Origin: Ruminiclostridium papyrosolvens DSM 2782
GTDB lineage: Bacteria; Bacillota; Clostridia; Acetivibrionales; DSM-1351
Reading direction: 5' to 3'
DNA length: 64,000 bases
Assembly: GCF_029318685.1 (NCBI RefSeq)
Contig: NZ_CP119677.1
Coordinates: 1,787,501 to 1,851,500 of the forward strand
In this document: positions 29,137-39,990 of the stretch, one piece after another
Numbering within the stretch: position 1 is the first letter of the stretch
How the letters are laid out: each line of letters begins with the position of its first letter
The notes under the pieces: generated by a model
What the model saw: only the letters and a program-made list of their open reading frames with translations
Told to the model about the DNA's origin: nothing
Database searches by the model: none
Translations under genes and position numbers: made by a program

Positions 29137-32100
29137 ATGAAATATAGTCAATTAGTACAATTTGATCCTATTGAAACTGTCGTTAAACTAAAAGATGCTG
29201 ATTCAAAGGGAGAAGCCGAAAGACTTGTAAAGACCTATGTCATGTCCGACAGTATGGCCGATAGCCTTATAGGAGTTGTAATTCCACAGTTACAGTTTGA
29301 ACAAACCGTTGATAATAAAGGAGTTTTTATTGTTGGTAATTACGGCACAGGTAAATCACACTTAATGTCTATTGTATCGACTATTGCAGAAGACGCAAGC
29401 CTTTTGGATTATATAAAACATGATAAATTTAGGGAACATGCTAAATCCATTGCAGGAAAGTTTGAAGTATTGAGGTTCGAGATTGGTGCTTCAAAGATGA
29501 ATTTAAGGGACATAATCGTCAGAAAGCTGGAAAGCGACCTTAAACAAAGAGGGATTGATTATAAATTCCCACCACTTGAAGAAGTTACTGATAATAAGCA
29601 GTATCTTGTTGAAATGATGGGACTATTTGAAGAAAAGTATCCAGATAAAGGGTACCTCATTGTTGTTGATGAGCTTCTGGACTATCTTGGCAGCAGAAAA
29701 GAATTGGAGATTAAGCTCGACCTGGGCTTTTTAAGGGAGATTGGAGAAGTTAGCAAGAATACTCGCATAAGGTTCATGGCAGGCGTTCAGGAAACTCTGT
29801 TTGATAACCCTGGCTTTTCTTTTGTAGCAAAAACTATACTTAAGGTTAAAGATAGATTTGAACAGATCATTATAAGAAGAGAGGATATATCGTTTGTAGT
29901 CTCTCAAAGATTGCTGCAGAAAAATAATGAGCAGAAAGCCTGGATAAGAGAACACTTGCAGAAGGTTAGCTCAATGTATAAGAACATGGCTGATAGGATT
30001 GAGGAGTACGTTAATTTGTATCCAATACACCCAGCTTTTCTTGAGACTTTTGAAAAGGTATATATAGCAGAAAAGAGAGAGGTTTTAAAAACCATAACCT
30101 TAACCATAAAGGAAATGCTCGACAGCGAAGTACCCAATGAGGAGCCTGGGCTTGTTTCCTATGATGCATATTGGTCCTACATAAAAAACAGTCCATCAAA
30201 GAGAACAGAAACAGAAGTAAAGGATGTTATTGATAAAAGCGGCATATTGGAAGGTATTATTCAGCATTCCTTTACAAAGCCCCAATATAAGCCTATTGCT
30301 TTGAGGATTATTTACGCATTAAGTGTTCACAGGTTGACCACGGGTAATATTAATGCTCCTCTGGGTATTACAGTGCAAAATATGAAGGATGATTTGTGCA
30401 TATACGATCCTCTGCTTCCAGAGAAGGAAGAAGATTTTCTTATCACAACCATTGAGACTATTATGAGAGAAATCTCTAACACTGTCAGCGGGCAATTTAT
30501 TGAATATAACCAGGAAAACGAGCAGTATTACCTTGATCTTAAAAAAGATATTGATTACGGTGCAAAAATTCAGCAAAAAGCTGATCTACTTGATGAAGAT
30601 AGTTTGAACGAATTCTATTATAAATTAATAAATATATCAATGGAATGGAATGCACAGGAATATATAACGGGTTTTGAAATATATGAATATGATTTAATAT
30701 GGGAGGATAAAAATGTAGAGCGGGAAGGATACCGTTTTATGGGGACTCCCAATGGGCGGTCAACTGCTCAACCACCGAGGGATTTTTATATTTATTTCTT
30801 GCCACCATATGGAACTGATAATTCCGCATATATAAAGAACGAGGACGAAGTGTATTTTGAGTTCATGTGTGATGCTGGGTTTACCAATTTACTGAAGATG
30901 TATTCCGCTGCACACAAAATGGCAAGTATTTCATCAGGTGATAGTAAAAACTCTTATCTAAAGAAAGCAGAAGACTACCAAAAAGATGCTATAAAATGGA
31001 TAAGACAGAATATAAATCAATGCTTTATTGTCAGTTATAGAGGTGAAAGCAAAACAATATTATCTTGGTTAAAAGGTAAAAGAATAGGAGATAAGTCGCT
31101 CAAAGAACAAGTAGACATGGCTGCGGCATCTTGTTTAGATGTATGGTTTAATGAACAATATCCTGATTATCCAAAGTTTTATATTACAGTTACTCACAAT
31201 AATTATAATCAGCTGTTTAAGGCTGCTATGGACTATATCGCAGGTAAAAAAACAGATACAGGCTCAAAGATACTTGACTCCTTACAACTTTTAGATGTAG
31301 AAAATATTTCTCCCAAAAACTCTGTATATGCAAAGTATTTTATTGACCTAATCAATCATTTGCCTCAAGGAAAGGTATTAAATAGGTCAGAAATCATAGA
31401 GCGTATTAACGAAGAAGTTGAATATGATAAGAGATTTAAGTTGGAACCAATCTGGATTGCTTTGATAATGTCATCTTTAGTATACAACGGAGACATTACA
31501 CTTGCTGCTGGTGGTAAGAACTTTGATGCTACGATGTTAAAGGAATTAGCAGCAGAGAATACCATGAACCTTATAGAGTTTAAGCATTGTGACAGGCCAA
31601 AGGATGTGCCTGTAGCTGTGCTGAAGAAACTATTTGAAATTCTTGGGCTGCCCCCTGGACAAATCGTTAATGCAAATACAAGGGATGTTGCTGTTGCCAG
31701 TATGCTGGTTAAGATTGATGAATATATTGATAAGGCTTTGAAGGCTACCCTTTTCTTGAATGGTGATATATCCGTTTGGGGGAAGCCCTCAATGGAATCT
31801 TATAAGGTGGATAACTATAAGGAAAGTATAAAAGAATTTAAGAATTTCCTGGATGGTTTGAAGATTTTTAATACCCAGGCAAAGCTGAAAAATTTCAGAC
31901 ACACCGAGGAAGAGATTGATAAGCAAGGAGCAGCATTAAGGCTGCTTGTGGACATTGATAAGATTAAGGATTTGAAATCAAAGATAGAAGCCAATACAGC
32001 TTATCTGTCTGGGGCAGAAATTGTATTGAAGGACCAGTCGTGGATTGACAAGGTAAATGCTTTGAAGCTGAAGCTGGAAACAGTTCTTAAGAACCTTGAT

Positions 32101-32805
32101 AATATTGATGAAGATTTTATAAGAGTATTTAATAGCGAATTATCAGGTTTGAAGGATGAGTATAGAAATGTCTATATGGAACTTCATAAAAAAAATAGGC
32201 TTGATTTGAATGGCGATAATGCAAAGAAAAAAATTATGCAGAGCAAAGAGCTTAATAATCTTAAGAAATTGACGGCTATAGAAGACATACTTCCTGTAGT
32301 TAAGCTAAATGGAATCACAGAAAAAATTTCAAGGCTTCGTACTTGCTATAACCTTACCCAGCAGGATATGGAAGGTAAATTTATGTGTCCGCACTGCCAA
32401 TTTAACCCTTCCGAGAATAATCAACCTGTTCATGGGGTAATTGACAGTGTAGAAGATGATATTGAGAAGATTTATAAGGAGTGGACCGAAATTATTGTTT
32501 CCAGCGTTGAGGATCCAATGGTTAAAGAGAATATTGGCTTCCTTAAAGCAGAGCAACAGAATGTGATTAGTAAACTGCTTGAAACAAGAAAACTTCCAGA
32601 CGTTATAGATGGCAACTTTGTATCTGGCGTAAACACTCTGATGAAAGGGCTGGAAAAAGTCGAAGTGCTTGTAGAGGATATGAAAAAAGCAATTTCAGGT
32701 GATGGTCCTGTTACTGTTGAGGATATTAGAGCAAGATTTGAAAAGTATGTCCGTGACTTGACGAAGGGCAAGGATGAAAGCAAAGTAAGAATCATATTGA
32801 AATAA
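29137..32805 (+). CDS. brxC: BREX-3 ATPase BrxC
   Basis: The 1222-residue ATPase is of the BrxC/PglY type, the large motor protein of BREX. Walker A VGNYGTGKSH is near residue 67 and Walker B YLIVVDELLDYLG near 172. A long, mostly helical C-terminal half follows, with one CPHCQF knuckle near residue 1083. The length matches BrxC proteins (about 1100-1300 residues). It is translated from an ATG two bases past brxF. BrxC is essential in studied BREX systems and is thought to help form the complex with PglX and PglZ. Confidence 0.9.
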   Translation: MKYSQLVQFDPIETVVKLKDADSKGEAERLVKTYVMSDSMADSLIGVVIPQLQFEQTVDNKGVFIVGNYGTGKSHLMSIVSTIAEDASLLDYIKHDKFREHAKSIAGKFEVLRFEIGASKMNLRDIIVRKLESDLKQRGIDYKFPPLEEVTDNKQYLVEMMGLFEEKYPDKGYLIVVDELLDYLGSRKELEIKLDLGFLREIGEVSKNTRIRFMAGVQETLFDNPGFSFVAKTILKVKDRFEQIIIRREDISFVVSQRLLQKNNEQKAWIREHLQKVSSMYKNMADRIEEYVNLYPIHPAFLETFEKVYIAEKREVLKTITLTIKEMLDSEVPNEEPGLVSYDAYWSYIKNSPSKRTETEVKDVIDKSGILEGIIQHSFTKPQYKPIALRIIYALSVHRLTTGNINAPLGITVQNMKDDLCIYDPLLPEKEEDFLITTIETIMREISNTVSGQFIEYNQENEQYYLDLKKDIDYGAKIQQKADLLDEDSLNEFYYKLINISMEWNAQEYITGFEIYEYDLIWEDKNVEREGYRFMGTPNGRSTAQPPRDFYIYFLPPYGTDNSAYIKNEDEVYFEFMCDAGFTNLLKMYSAAHKMASISSGDSKNSYLKKAEDYQKDAIKWIRQNINQCFIVSYRGESKTILSWLKGKRIGDKSLKEQVDMAAASCLDVWFNEQYPDYPKFYITVTHNNYNQLFKAAMDYIAGKKTDTGSKILDSLQLLDVENISPKNSVYAKYFIDLINHLPQGKVLNRSEIIERINEEVEYDKRFKLEPIWIALIMSSLVYNGDITLAAGGKNFDATMLKELAAENTMNLIEFKHCDRPKDVPVAVLKKLFEILGLPPGQIVNANTRDVAVASMLVKIDEYIDKALKATLFLNGDISVWGKPSMESYKVDNYKESIKEFKNFLDGLKIFNTQAKLKNFRHTEEEIDKQGAALRLLVDIDKIKDLKSKIEANTAYLSGAEIVLKDQSWIDKVNALKLKLETVLKNLDNIDEDFIRVFNSELSGLKDEYRNVYMELHKKNRLDLNGDNAKKKIMQSKELNNLKKLTAIEDILPVVKLNGITEKISRLRTCYNLTQQDMEGKFMCPHCQFNPSENNQPVHGVIDSVEDDIEKIYKEWTEIIVSSVEDPMVKENIGFLKAEQQNVISKLLETRKLPDVIDGNFVSGVNTLMKGLEKVEVLVEDMKKAISGDGPVTVEDIRARFEKYVRDLTKGKDESKVRIILK

Positions 32806-32818
32806 CGGAGGATAGGTC

Positions 32819-35371
32819 ATGGAGTTAAATAAAGAGACCTTGGATAAGGTAAGAAATATTGAGGGATTTCCTATTGGCAAGGATGAAGATATTATTAAGC
32901 TATCGGATCCACCGTATTATACGGCGTGTCCGAATCCATTTATAAATGAGTTTATTGAAAAGAGCGGAACACAATATGACGAAGAAAATGATAATTATAA
33001 TGTAGAGCCTTATACGGCTGATGTTTCCGAAGGTAAGAATGATCCAATTTATAACGCTCATTCCTATCATACAAAAGTTCCTCATAAAGCTATTATGAGG
33101 TATATTTTGCATTATACAAAGCCTGGTGATATTGTTTTTGATGGGTTTTGTGGAACGGGAATGACTGGTGTTGCCTCACAGATGTGCGGAAATCCTGATA
33201 GCCTGTTTAAATTAAGCATAGAACAAGATATGAAAAATATTAGATGGGGAGCAAGAAGAGCAATCCTAAATGATTTATCAGTAGCTGCAACATTTATTGC
33301 ATACAACTATAATAAACCACAGACTGCTGCTAAATTTAGTGCTGATTGTAGTGATTTAATTAGTGAAATTGAGAAAGAATGTCATTGGATGTACAAAACT
33401 AATCATATTATTGATGGTAGGCCGCAAATAGGAATCGATGGTCAAGTAATTAAAGGAAATATTAACTATACTGTATGGTCAGATGTTTACTTATGCCCTA
33501 ATTGTAACACGGAATTAGTATTTTGGAATGTTGCAGTAGATAAAGAAAATGGAGTTGTTAAAGAACATTTTAATTGTTGCCATTGCAATAAAGATTTAAC
33601 AAAAAAAGATCTTGAAAAGCTATGGATTACAAAATATGACAAAGCTATTAATGGGAAAGTTGTCCAGGCTAAACAAGCTCCAGTGCAAATTAATTATACT
33701 GTTGGCAAAAAGAGATATGATAAAGAACCTGATGAATATGATATACAATTGTTAAATAAGATAGACGAGATAGAAATTCCATATTGGTATCCTAATAATG
33801 TTCTTCCAGAGGGTTATAACACGGAGCAACCTAAAAAATCGCACGGTATTACTAATGTACATCATTTTTTTGTAAAACATAATTTGTATGTTTTGGCGAA
33901 AATATACAATGCATCAAAGAATAACCCACACATACTCTGTTTAATAGGTGATATGTTGCCAAGAGCAAGTAAAATGCACAAGATTGCTGTTAGTAGGCTT
34001 AACAGTAATCTATCTAAAACTGCTGGTATATTAACTGGAACATACTATATTCCATCGAATTCGATTGCGTATTCGCTTATTGAAATGTTAAAGTCAAGAG
34101 TTGCTGATGTAGAGAACTATATTAATAAAACAAACTATAATGATGATTGTATTATTAGTTGTCAATCAACAACATCTATGAGTAACATTAATGACAACAG
34201 TATTGATTATATTTTTACTGACCCGCCATTTGGAGAAAACTTGATGTATTCAGAGCTTAACTTTTTATGGGAAGCGTGGCTTAAAGTTTTCACAAATAAT
34301 AGACACGAAGCAATAATGAACAAAGTACAAAATAAAACACTCAATGAATACCAAGACCTTATGGAGAAGTGTTTTATGGAGAATTACAGAATACTCAAAC
34401 CAGGTAGATGGATGACTGTTGAATTTCATAACTCTCAAAACAGTGTTTGGAATGCTATACAGGAAGCAATTTTAAAGTCTGGTTTTGTTATCGCTAATGT
34501 TAAAACTTTAGACAAGAAACAAGGGAGTTTCAAGCAAGTCACAACTACTTCTGCTGTAAAACAGGACTTGATAATTTCGGCATATAAACCCAAGTCTTCT
34601 TTTGTTCATCGTTTTTTAATAGAAGCAGGTACAGAGGAAGGTGTGTGGGATTTTATTCGGGAGCATCTTTCTAAACTTCCAGTGGTAGTTGAATGTAGCG
34701 GAATGTTAGATACTATTCCAGAAAGACAAAATTATCTGCTTTACGATAGCATGGTTGCTTTCCATATCCAAAAAGGTGCAACAGTACCGTTAGGAGCCGC
34801 TGACTTTTACTTGGGATTAATACAAAGATTCCCAGAGAGGGATGGTATGTACTTCTTGCCTGGACAGGTAAGCATTTACGATGCCAAAAGAATTACTCAA
34901 GAGCTTAATGAGCAGATGTCATTGTTTGTTCTGGATGAAAAGACAGCGATACAGTGGCTTCATATAGAGCTTGCAACACCGCAAACATACCAGGACGTAC
35001 AACCTAAATTCCTGCAGGAATTGAAGCAGCTAAAATATGAAAAAATGCCAGAACTACGGGATCTGCTTGATGAGAATTTCCTGCAGGATGAACAAGGAAA
35101 ATGGTATGTACCTGACGTAAATAAACAGTCCGATCTTGAAAAATTAAGAGATAAAAAGCTCTTGAAAGAGTTCGACGAATACAGAAACAGCAAAGGAAAG
35201 CTCAAGTTATTCAGGATGGAAGCAATTAGAGCGGGTTTTAAACACTGCTGGAAGGAAAAGGACTATAAAACTATTGTTAATATTGGTGAAAGAATGCCAG
35301 AAGCCGTGGTACAAGAGGACCCGAGCATACTTATGTACTACGATAATGCTCGAACAAGAATAGGGGATTAA
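32819..35371 (+). CDS. pglX: BREX-3 DNA methyltransferase PglX
   Basis: The 850-residue methyltransferase has the SAM motif FDGFCGTGMTG near residue 107 and the catalytic motif TDPPFGENL near 467, in the order motif I then motif IV. A zinc ribbon (CPNCNTEL with CCHCNKDL, near 225-260) is inserted between them. It should methylate adenine on host DNA so that BREX spares it. PglX of type 3 differs from the longer type 1 enzyme, and the DPPF motif fits this form. The C-terminal 250 residues lie outside the catalytic core and may recognise DNA. The gene ends one base before the helicase start. Confidence 0.88.
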   Translation: MELNKETLDKVRNIEGFPIGKDEDIIKLSDPPYYTACPNPFINEFIEKSGTQYDEENDNYNVEPYTADVSEGKNDPIYNAHSYHTKVPHKAIMRYILHYTKPGDIVFDGFCGTGMTGVASQMCGNPDSLFKLSIEQDMKNIRWGARRAILNDLSVAATFIAYNYNKPQTAAKFSADCSDLISEIEKECHWMYKTNHIIDGRPQIGIDGQVIKGNINYTVWSDVYLCPNCNTELVFWNVAVDKENGVVKEHFNCCHCNKDLTKKDLEKLWITKYDKAINGKVVQAKQAPVQINYTVGKKRYDKEPDEYDIQLLNKIDEIEIPYWYPNNVLPEGYNTEQPKKSHGITNVHHFFVKHNLYVLAKIYNASKNNPHILCLIGDMLPRASKMHKIAVSRLNSNLSKTAGILTGTYYIPSNSIAYSLIEMLKSRVADVENYINKTNYNDDCIISCQSTTSMSNINDNSIDYIFTDPPFGENLMYSELNFLWEAWLKVFTNNRHEAIMNKVQNKTLNEYQDLMEKCFMENYRILKPGRWMTVEFHNSQNSVWNAIQEAILKSGFVIANVKTLDKKQGSFKQVTTTSAVKQDLIISAYKPKSSFVHRFLIEAGTEEGVWDFIREHLSKLPVVVECSGMLDTIPERQNYLLYDSMVAFHIQKGATVPLGAADFYLGLIQRFPERDGMYFLPGQVSIYDAKRITQELNEQMSLFVLDEKTAIQWLHIELATPQTYQDVQPKFLQELKQLKYEKMPELRDLLDENFLQDEQGKWYVPDVNKQSDLEKLRDKKLLKEFDEYRNSKGKLKLFRMEAIRAGFKHCWKEKDYKTIVNIGERMPEAVVQEDPSILMYYDNARTRIGD

Positions 35372-35372
35372 A

Positions 35373-38045
35373 ATGTTCAGTATTGGGGATTGGGTTTTAG
35401 ATAAAGAAAATAAGAAAACTGTTAAGGTTATTGAAAGCAATGACCTGTGGGGTTATAAGTCATACGCAGTGTTCGATCCTGGTGAGCAGAAGTCATATTT
35501 TTTATCGGAGGATAAGATTTGCAATGTGGATGCTGGAGAGGATTTCAGCATCCATTCTTTCAAATACCTTGTAACTTCGGCACGAATAAAAAATGAGCTT
35601 GCAAACGGTATACTGTCTTCTATTGGTGACAGCATAATACCATTGCCGCACCAGATTTATGCACTTAACAGAGCTTTATCGAGTAATAAAGTTCGATACA
35701 TTATTGCTGACGAGGTTGGTCTTGGGAAGACTATAGAAGCAGGCTTAATCATAAAAGAGCTTAAGACAAGAGGTCTAATAAACAGAGTTCTTATTGTCTG
35801 CCCCAAAGGTCTTATGACCCAATGGCATAATGAAATGAAGATGAAGTTTAATGAAAACTTCAATATTGTACTACCCGAAGACTTTGACTCCATTAAGAGG
35901 ATATATGGAGAAGGAAACATATGGGCAAATTTTTCGCAGGTCATATGTTCTCTTGACTCGATAAAACCTTTGGAACGCCGTAATGGCTGGAGCAAGGAGA
36001 AAATTGACGAGTACAATAAGGAAAGGCTCGGAAGCCTTATCTTTGCAGGTTGGGATATTATTATAATCGATGAAGCTCACAGAATTGGAGGCTCTACTTC
36101 TGATGTAGCAAGATATAAGCTGGGTAGTGCTTTAGCAGATGTAAGCCCATATCTACTTCTACTTACAGCCACACCGCATCAGGGAAAAACAGAACCTTTC
36201 TTAAGGTTGATCCGTCTTTTAGATCAAGATGCTTTCCCAGACAGCAATGCTATTGTCAAAGAGCAGGTAAGCCCCTATGTTATTAGGACAGAGAAAAGAG
36301 AAGCTGTGGACAGCGAGGGGAATCGGCTGTTTAAGAATAGGGTTACTAAAGCTGTAAATATTGAATGGGAACAGAGACATAGCCTTCAAAAGCAGCTCTA
36401 CGAGATGGTTACAAAATATGTGACAGAAGGCTATAACAAGGCAAGAAAGGAGAAAAAGAATTATATTGGCTTCCTTATGGTGCTGATGCAAAGGCTTGTT
36501 ACAAGCAGTACCAGAGCCATAAGAGAGAACTTGGAGAGAAGGCTTGAAATACTTCAAAACAGTTCAACCAGACTTGTAAACTTGAGCGAAGCCGATTTAA
36601 TGGAAGCAGATGCAGAAGAGACTGTTGAGGAACTGATCGCAGTCCAGTCCATTAATATGAAGAAAGAGATTGAAGAAATAAAAGATATGCTGGTGGTTGC
36701 CAATCAGGCAGAGTATCAGTATGTCGATACCAAAGCTGAAAAACTGCTGGAATTCATTTATAAGATACAGATGGAGTATGAAGATTTTAAAGTAATCATT
36801 TTTACTGAATTTGTAGCCACACAGCAGTTTTTAAAGGAGTATCTTGAAAGCAAAGGTTTTAAGATAGCGACTTTAAATGGTTCTATGGATATTGAAGAAA
36901 GAAATACAACCTTGAAAGAGTTCAAGGAAAGAGCAGACATACTTATTTCTACCGATGCTGGCGGAGAAGGTTTAAATTTGCAGTTTTCAAACATAGTAAT
37001 TAATTATGACCTGCCCTGGAATCCAATGAAAATAGAGCAGCGTATCGGTAGGGTGGACAGAATTGGGCAGCAGAGAGATGTATATGTATTTAACTTCATG
37101 CTTTCAGAAACGGTAGAATTCAGAATCAGAGAGGTTCTGGAAGAAAAGCTGGCCACTATTTTTGAGCAGTTCGGTGTGGATAAGATGGAAGATGTTCTTG
37201 ACTGTACCGACGCAGAGTTTGACTTTACAGACATCTTTGTAAGAGGCATTACCGATCCTAAAAATGCAGATTATTATATTGAAAAGTTAGAGAAGGAAGT
37301 AAGAGATAAAACAGAAAGAATTAATGAAATCAAAGGCTTGTTGCGGGACGAAAAAGTAATAGATAAGAGCTTGGTTGCAGGAATTAGTAACCTTCCCATA
37401 AAGAGCTGGCTGAAACAAATGTATAGTAATTTCCAATTGTCCCAGGGAAAAGAGGTAAATCTGATTGAGCTTGCCATGATAGATTTGAATAACCAGCAAG
37501 TAAAAAAGATGCTGAAAAATATGCCCGTATGGGCAAGAGGTCATAAAGTACCAGCCCTTGAGCTTGCAGGGGTATCTAACGAAAAAGGCTATTGGTCTTT
37601 ATGGGATGTAAGCATCAATGATAGTGACGTAAATAAACAGATATTCCCTTTGTTTGTCAATGAAAGCGGAGTTATGCGGGCAGCTTCTTCAAAAATATTG
37701 TGGGAAGCCTTTTTGAAGGAGAATGCAAATCCAGCGTTAAAGGGGTATAGGGAGTTTGAAGACACCACCTATACTATGCTTTGTGAAAAAGCCAAAGACT
37801 ATGCTTACAATCTGTTTGAGAATATGAGAGAAGGTTATTTAAACAAGCTGTCCAAAGAACAGGCAAAATATGAGTATGCTTTCAAACTGCGAAGAGAAGC
37901 GGCCCAGAGGATAGGACTTGAAAGCGTAAGAAGCTACAGAGCAAAGTCCATAGGCAAGGAAGAAGAAGCATGGCGATTTAAGATCGAAAAAGAAAAAGCG
38001 ATAATTCCAATTCTTAAACCTCTATGTATTGTATACCTGGAGTGA
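35373..38045 (+). CDS. brxHII: BREX-3 SNF2-type helicase BrxHII
   Basis: The 890-residue superfamily 2 helicase has motif I DEVGLGKTIEAG near residue 112, motif II DEAH near 231, motif III LLTATPHQGK, and the C-terminal motifs STDAGGEGLNLQF and RIGRVDRIGQ near 555. These mark the SNF2/RapA-like group. BrxHII is one of the defining parts of type 3 BREX and sits between pglX and pglZ in the known gene order, as here. Its task is probably DNA translocation in the defence complex. It overlaps the pglZ reading region slightly; the pglZ start follows the stop by four bases. Confidence 0.9.
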   Translation: MFSIGDWVLDKENKKTVKVIESNDLWGYKSYAVFDPGEQKSYFLSEDKICNVDAGEDFSIHSFKYLVTSARIKNELANGILSSIGDSIIPLPHQIYALNRALSSNKVRYIIADEVGLGKTIEAGLIIKELKTRGLINRVLIVCPKGLMTQWHNEMKMKFNENFNIVLPEDFDSIKRIYGEGNIWANFSQVICSLDSIKPLERRNGWSKEKIDEYNKERLGSLIFAGWDIIIIDEAHRIGGSTSDVARYKLGSALADVSPYLLLLTATPHQGKTEPFLRLIRLLDQDAFPDSNAIVKEQVSPYVIRTEKREAVDSEGNRLFKNRVTKAVNIEWEQRHSLQKQLYEMVTKYVTEGYNKARKEKKNYIGFLMVLMQRLVTSSTRAIRENLERRLEILQNSSTRLVNLSEADLMEADAEETVEELIAVQSINMKKEIEEIKDMLVVANQAEYQYVDTKAEKLLEFIYKIQMEYEDFKVIIFTEFVATQQFLKEYLESKGFKIATLNGSMDIEERNTTLKEFKERADILISTDAGGEGLNLQFSNIVINYDLPWNPMKIEQRIGRVDRIGQQRDVYVFNFMLSETVEFRIREVLEEKLATIFEQFGVDKMEDVLDCTDAEFDFTDIFVRGITDPKNADYYIEKLEKEVRDKTERINEIKGLLRDEKVIDKSLVAGISNLPIKSWLKQMYSNFQLSQGKEVNLIELAMIDLNNQQVKKMLKNMPVWARGHKVPALELAGVSNEKGYWSLWDVSINDSDVNKQIFPLFVNESGVMRAASSKILWEAFLKENANPALKGYREFEDTTYTMLCEKAKDYAYNLFENMREGYLNKLSKEQAKYEYAFKLRREAAQRIGLESVRSYRAKSIGKEEEAWRFKIEKEKAIIPILKPLCIVYLE

Positions 38046-38049
38046 TTGC

Positions 38050-39990
38050 ATGATTAATGAAATTATTTTAGAAAAGCTATATCTAAAAGAAAATGAATTT
38101 ATTCTGGTCTTTGATCCTGATAACCTACTTGGTGCGGAGGCTATTGTAGAGCATGTAAACCAGGCTGGGTTTTCTATTGTCAATTATGAGGACCCAGAGG
38201 TCTTTCGGTATTATTATGAGGAGAATATCCGCAGTTTTCTGGATCGGGGAAAACCTCTTGATAATAAGGTTCTGATAAGGTATACAGTGGAACAGTCTAT
38301 CCCTTATGATATAAGGGCTAAATGCTTCTTTGTTGAAGTAACCTTGCGGGAGCTGTTCCCTAAATTGAGCTATACCGTAATAAAAGAGCTTTACAGTGAG
38401 GTGTTTGACAAACTGTATAAGGTATACTCACGATATAGCGGACCGATTTTGGGAGACAAAGGAACAAAAGATTTTATATTGAAAAATGCGTATGGTGTAA
38501 TACCAGAGGTTATTGCCGATTTTCAAGAGTTGGTTAAGACCTTTATTCCGCTATATTATAGAGGGGAAGAGCTGCCTCGACTAATTGCAGATTATGCAGC
38601 AGAAGCTATAAGTAGTAATGGTCAGCTTAAACAATATCCAGTTAAGACTATAGTGAGTGGTAAGGTGTCCTGTTTCCACTTTATTCAGGAACAGTGGGAA
38701 CTGTATATCAGGAAAACAAATGGAGAAGCTGTTGAAACAGTTATTGATTTCGGAAATTACGAGATTAGAGCGTATATAGATAATCTTTTCCAGGAAAACT
38801 ATTTGACTCCAGTAAAACAGCTTAAGCTACGGGAATACCCTACCTGGATGCAATCAGGTGTTGTATATGATATAGCAGGAAATATAGAACGCAAGTTTGA
38901 TAACTATATTGATAAAATTATAAATAATGTCCAGAGTGTAAAATCGTATAAAGACTGGTTCGGTATTGCGGCCTTGTGGGCGGAAGTTCTTACGCTTAAA
39001 TACGATCAGAGCAAAAGTTACTCACTTGATAACAAAAAATTCAAAGACACTGGCAGTTTACTAAAAGAATGCTTTAAGGATTGGCTGCTTGCAAACTACA
39101 ATATGCTGGCATCGTTGTCATATGCTAAAGCTCCAGTAATGGTTCATAAAATACCCTGGCACATAAATCACCGTTTTCCCAAACAGGAAAATAAAAAGGT
39201 TGCTCTGCTTGTTATCGATGGAATGTCGCTGGACGATTGGTTTGTTATTAAAGAAGCTATAAATGAAAACAATAAATACATATTTGAAGAGACCCTATGT
39301 TTTGCATGGATTCCCACTATGACATCAGTATCCAGGCAAGCAATATTTTCAGGAGAGATACCTACAAATTATGCAGATACTCTTTTGTCTACCAACCACG
39401 ACGATAAACAGTGGAAGAAATTCTGGCGTAATATCGGCTATAATAATAACAGTGTTGCATTTAAGCGTAATATAAAAGAGTTCAGGGAAGACGGACTTGA
39501 CGATATTTTGAATGATAACGGGCTACGGGTATTGGGATTGGTAGTAAATATGGTAGATGATATTATGCATGGCCAGCAGCTTTCAATTGAAGGTATGCAC
39601 CAGGATATAAGATTATGGGCAAATAAAGGTAGCCTTGTAAGGTTTATTGATAGGCTGTATTCAAAAGACTTTGAAGTTTTTATAACTTCTGATCATGGTA
39701 ATATCGGTGCTGTTGGACAAGGAACCCTCCAAGAAGGGTTAGCTGTCGAAAGCCCAGGGGAAAGAGTACGCTTCTATAATAGTGATATAAATTGTGATAC
39801 AATTATGTCGAAATATAAGGCACTAAAGTGGGAAGCATCAGGGTTGCCTAAAAAATATAATTATGTTGTGTCGGAAGAAAATCTGGCGTTTGTAAAAGAA
39901 GGAAAGAAGATTGTTGCTCATGGAGGCTTGGCTATAGAAGAAGTAATTGTACCATTTATACATATGAGAAAGGAAAATCAGAATGCTTGA
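38050..39990 (+). CDS. pglZ: BREX-3 phosphatase-fold protein PglZ
   Basis: The 646-residue protein is of the alkaline phosphatase superfamily. The metal-binding segments are LLVIDGMSLDDW near residue 388, PTMTSVSRQAIFSG near 421 with the nucleophile-position Thr/Ser, TSDHGN near 546, and a final HGGLAIEEVIVPF. This layout is the PglZ domain. PglZ is the one protein shared by all BREX types; it binds metals and may act on nucleic acids. The ATG at 38050 follows GGAG with seven bases between; the longer frame from 38029 starts inside brxHII. Confidence 0.92.
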   Translation: MINEIILEKLYLKENEFILVFDPDNLLGAEAIVEHVNQAGFSIVNYEDPEVFRYYYEENIRSFLDRGKPLDNKVLIRYTVEQSIPYDIRAKCFFVEVTLRELFPKLSYTVIKELYSEVFDKLYKVYSRYSGPILGDKGTKDFILKNAYGVIPEVIADFQELVKTFIPLYYRGEELPRLIADYAAEAISSNGQLKQYPVKTIVSGKVSCFHFIQEQWELYIRKTNGEAVETVIDFGNYEIRAYIDNLFQENYLTPVKQLKLREYPTWMQSGVVYDIAGNIERKFDNYIDKIINNVQSVKSYKDWFGIAALWAEVLTLKYDQSKSYSLDNKKFKDTGSLLKECFKDWLLANYNMLASLSYAKAPVMVHKIPWHINHRFPKQENKKVALLVIDGMSLDDWFVIKEAINENNKYIFEETLCFAWIPTMTSVSRQAIFSGEIPTNYADTLLSTNHDDKQWKKFWRNIGYNNNSVAFKRNIKEFREDGLDDILNDNGLRVLGLVVNMVDDIMHGQQLSIEGMHQDIRLWANKGSLVRFIDRLYSKDFEVFITSDHGNIGAVGQGTLQEGLAVESPGERVRFYNSDINCDTIMSKYKALKWEASGLPKKYNYVVSEENLAFVKEGKKIVAHGGLAIEEVIVPFIHMRKENQNA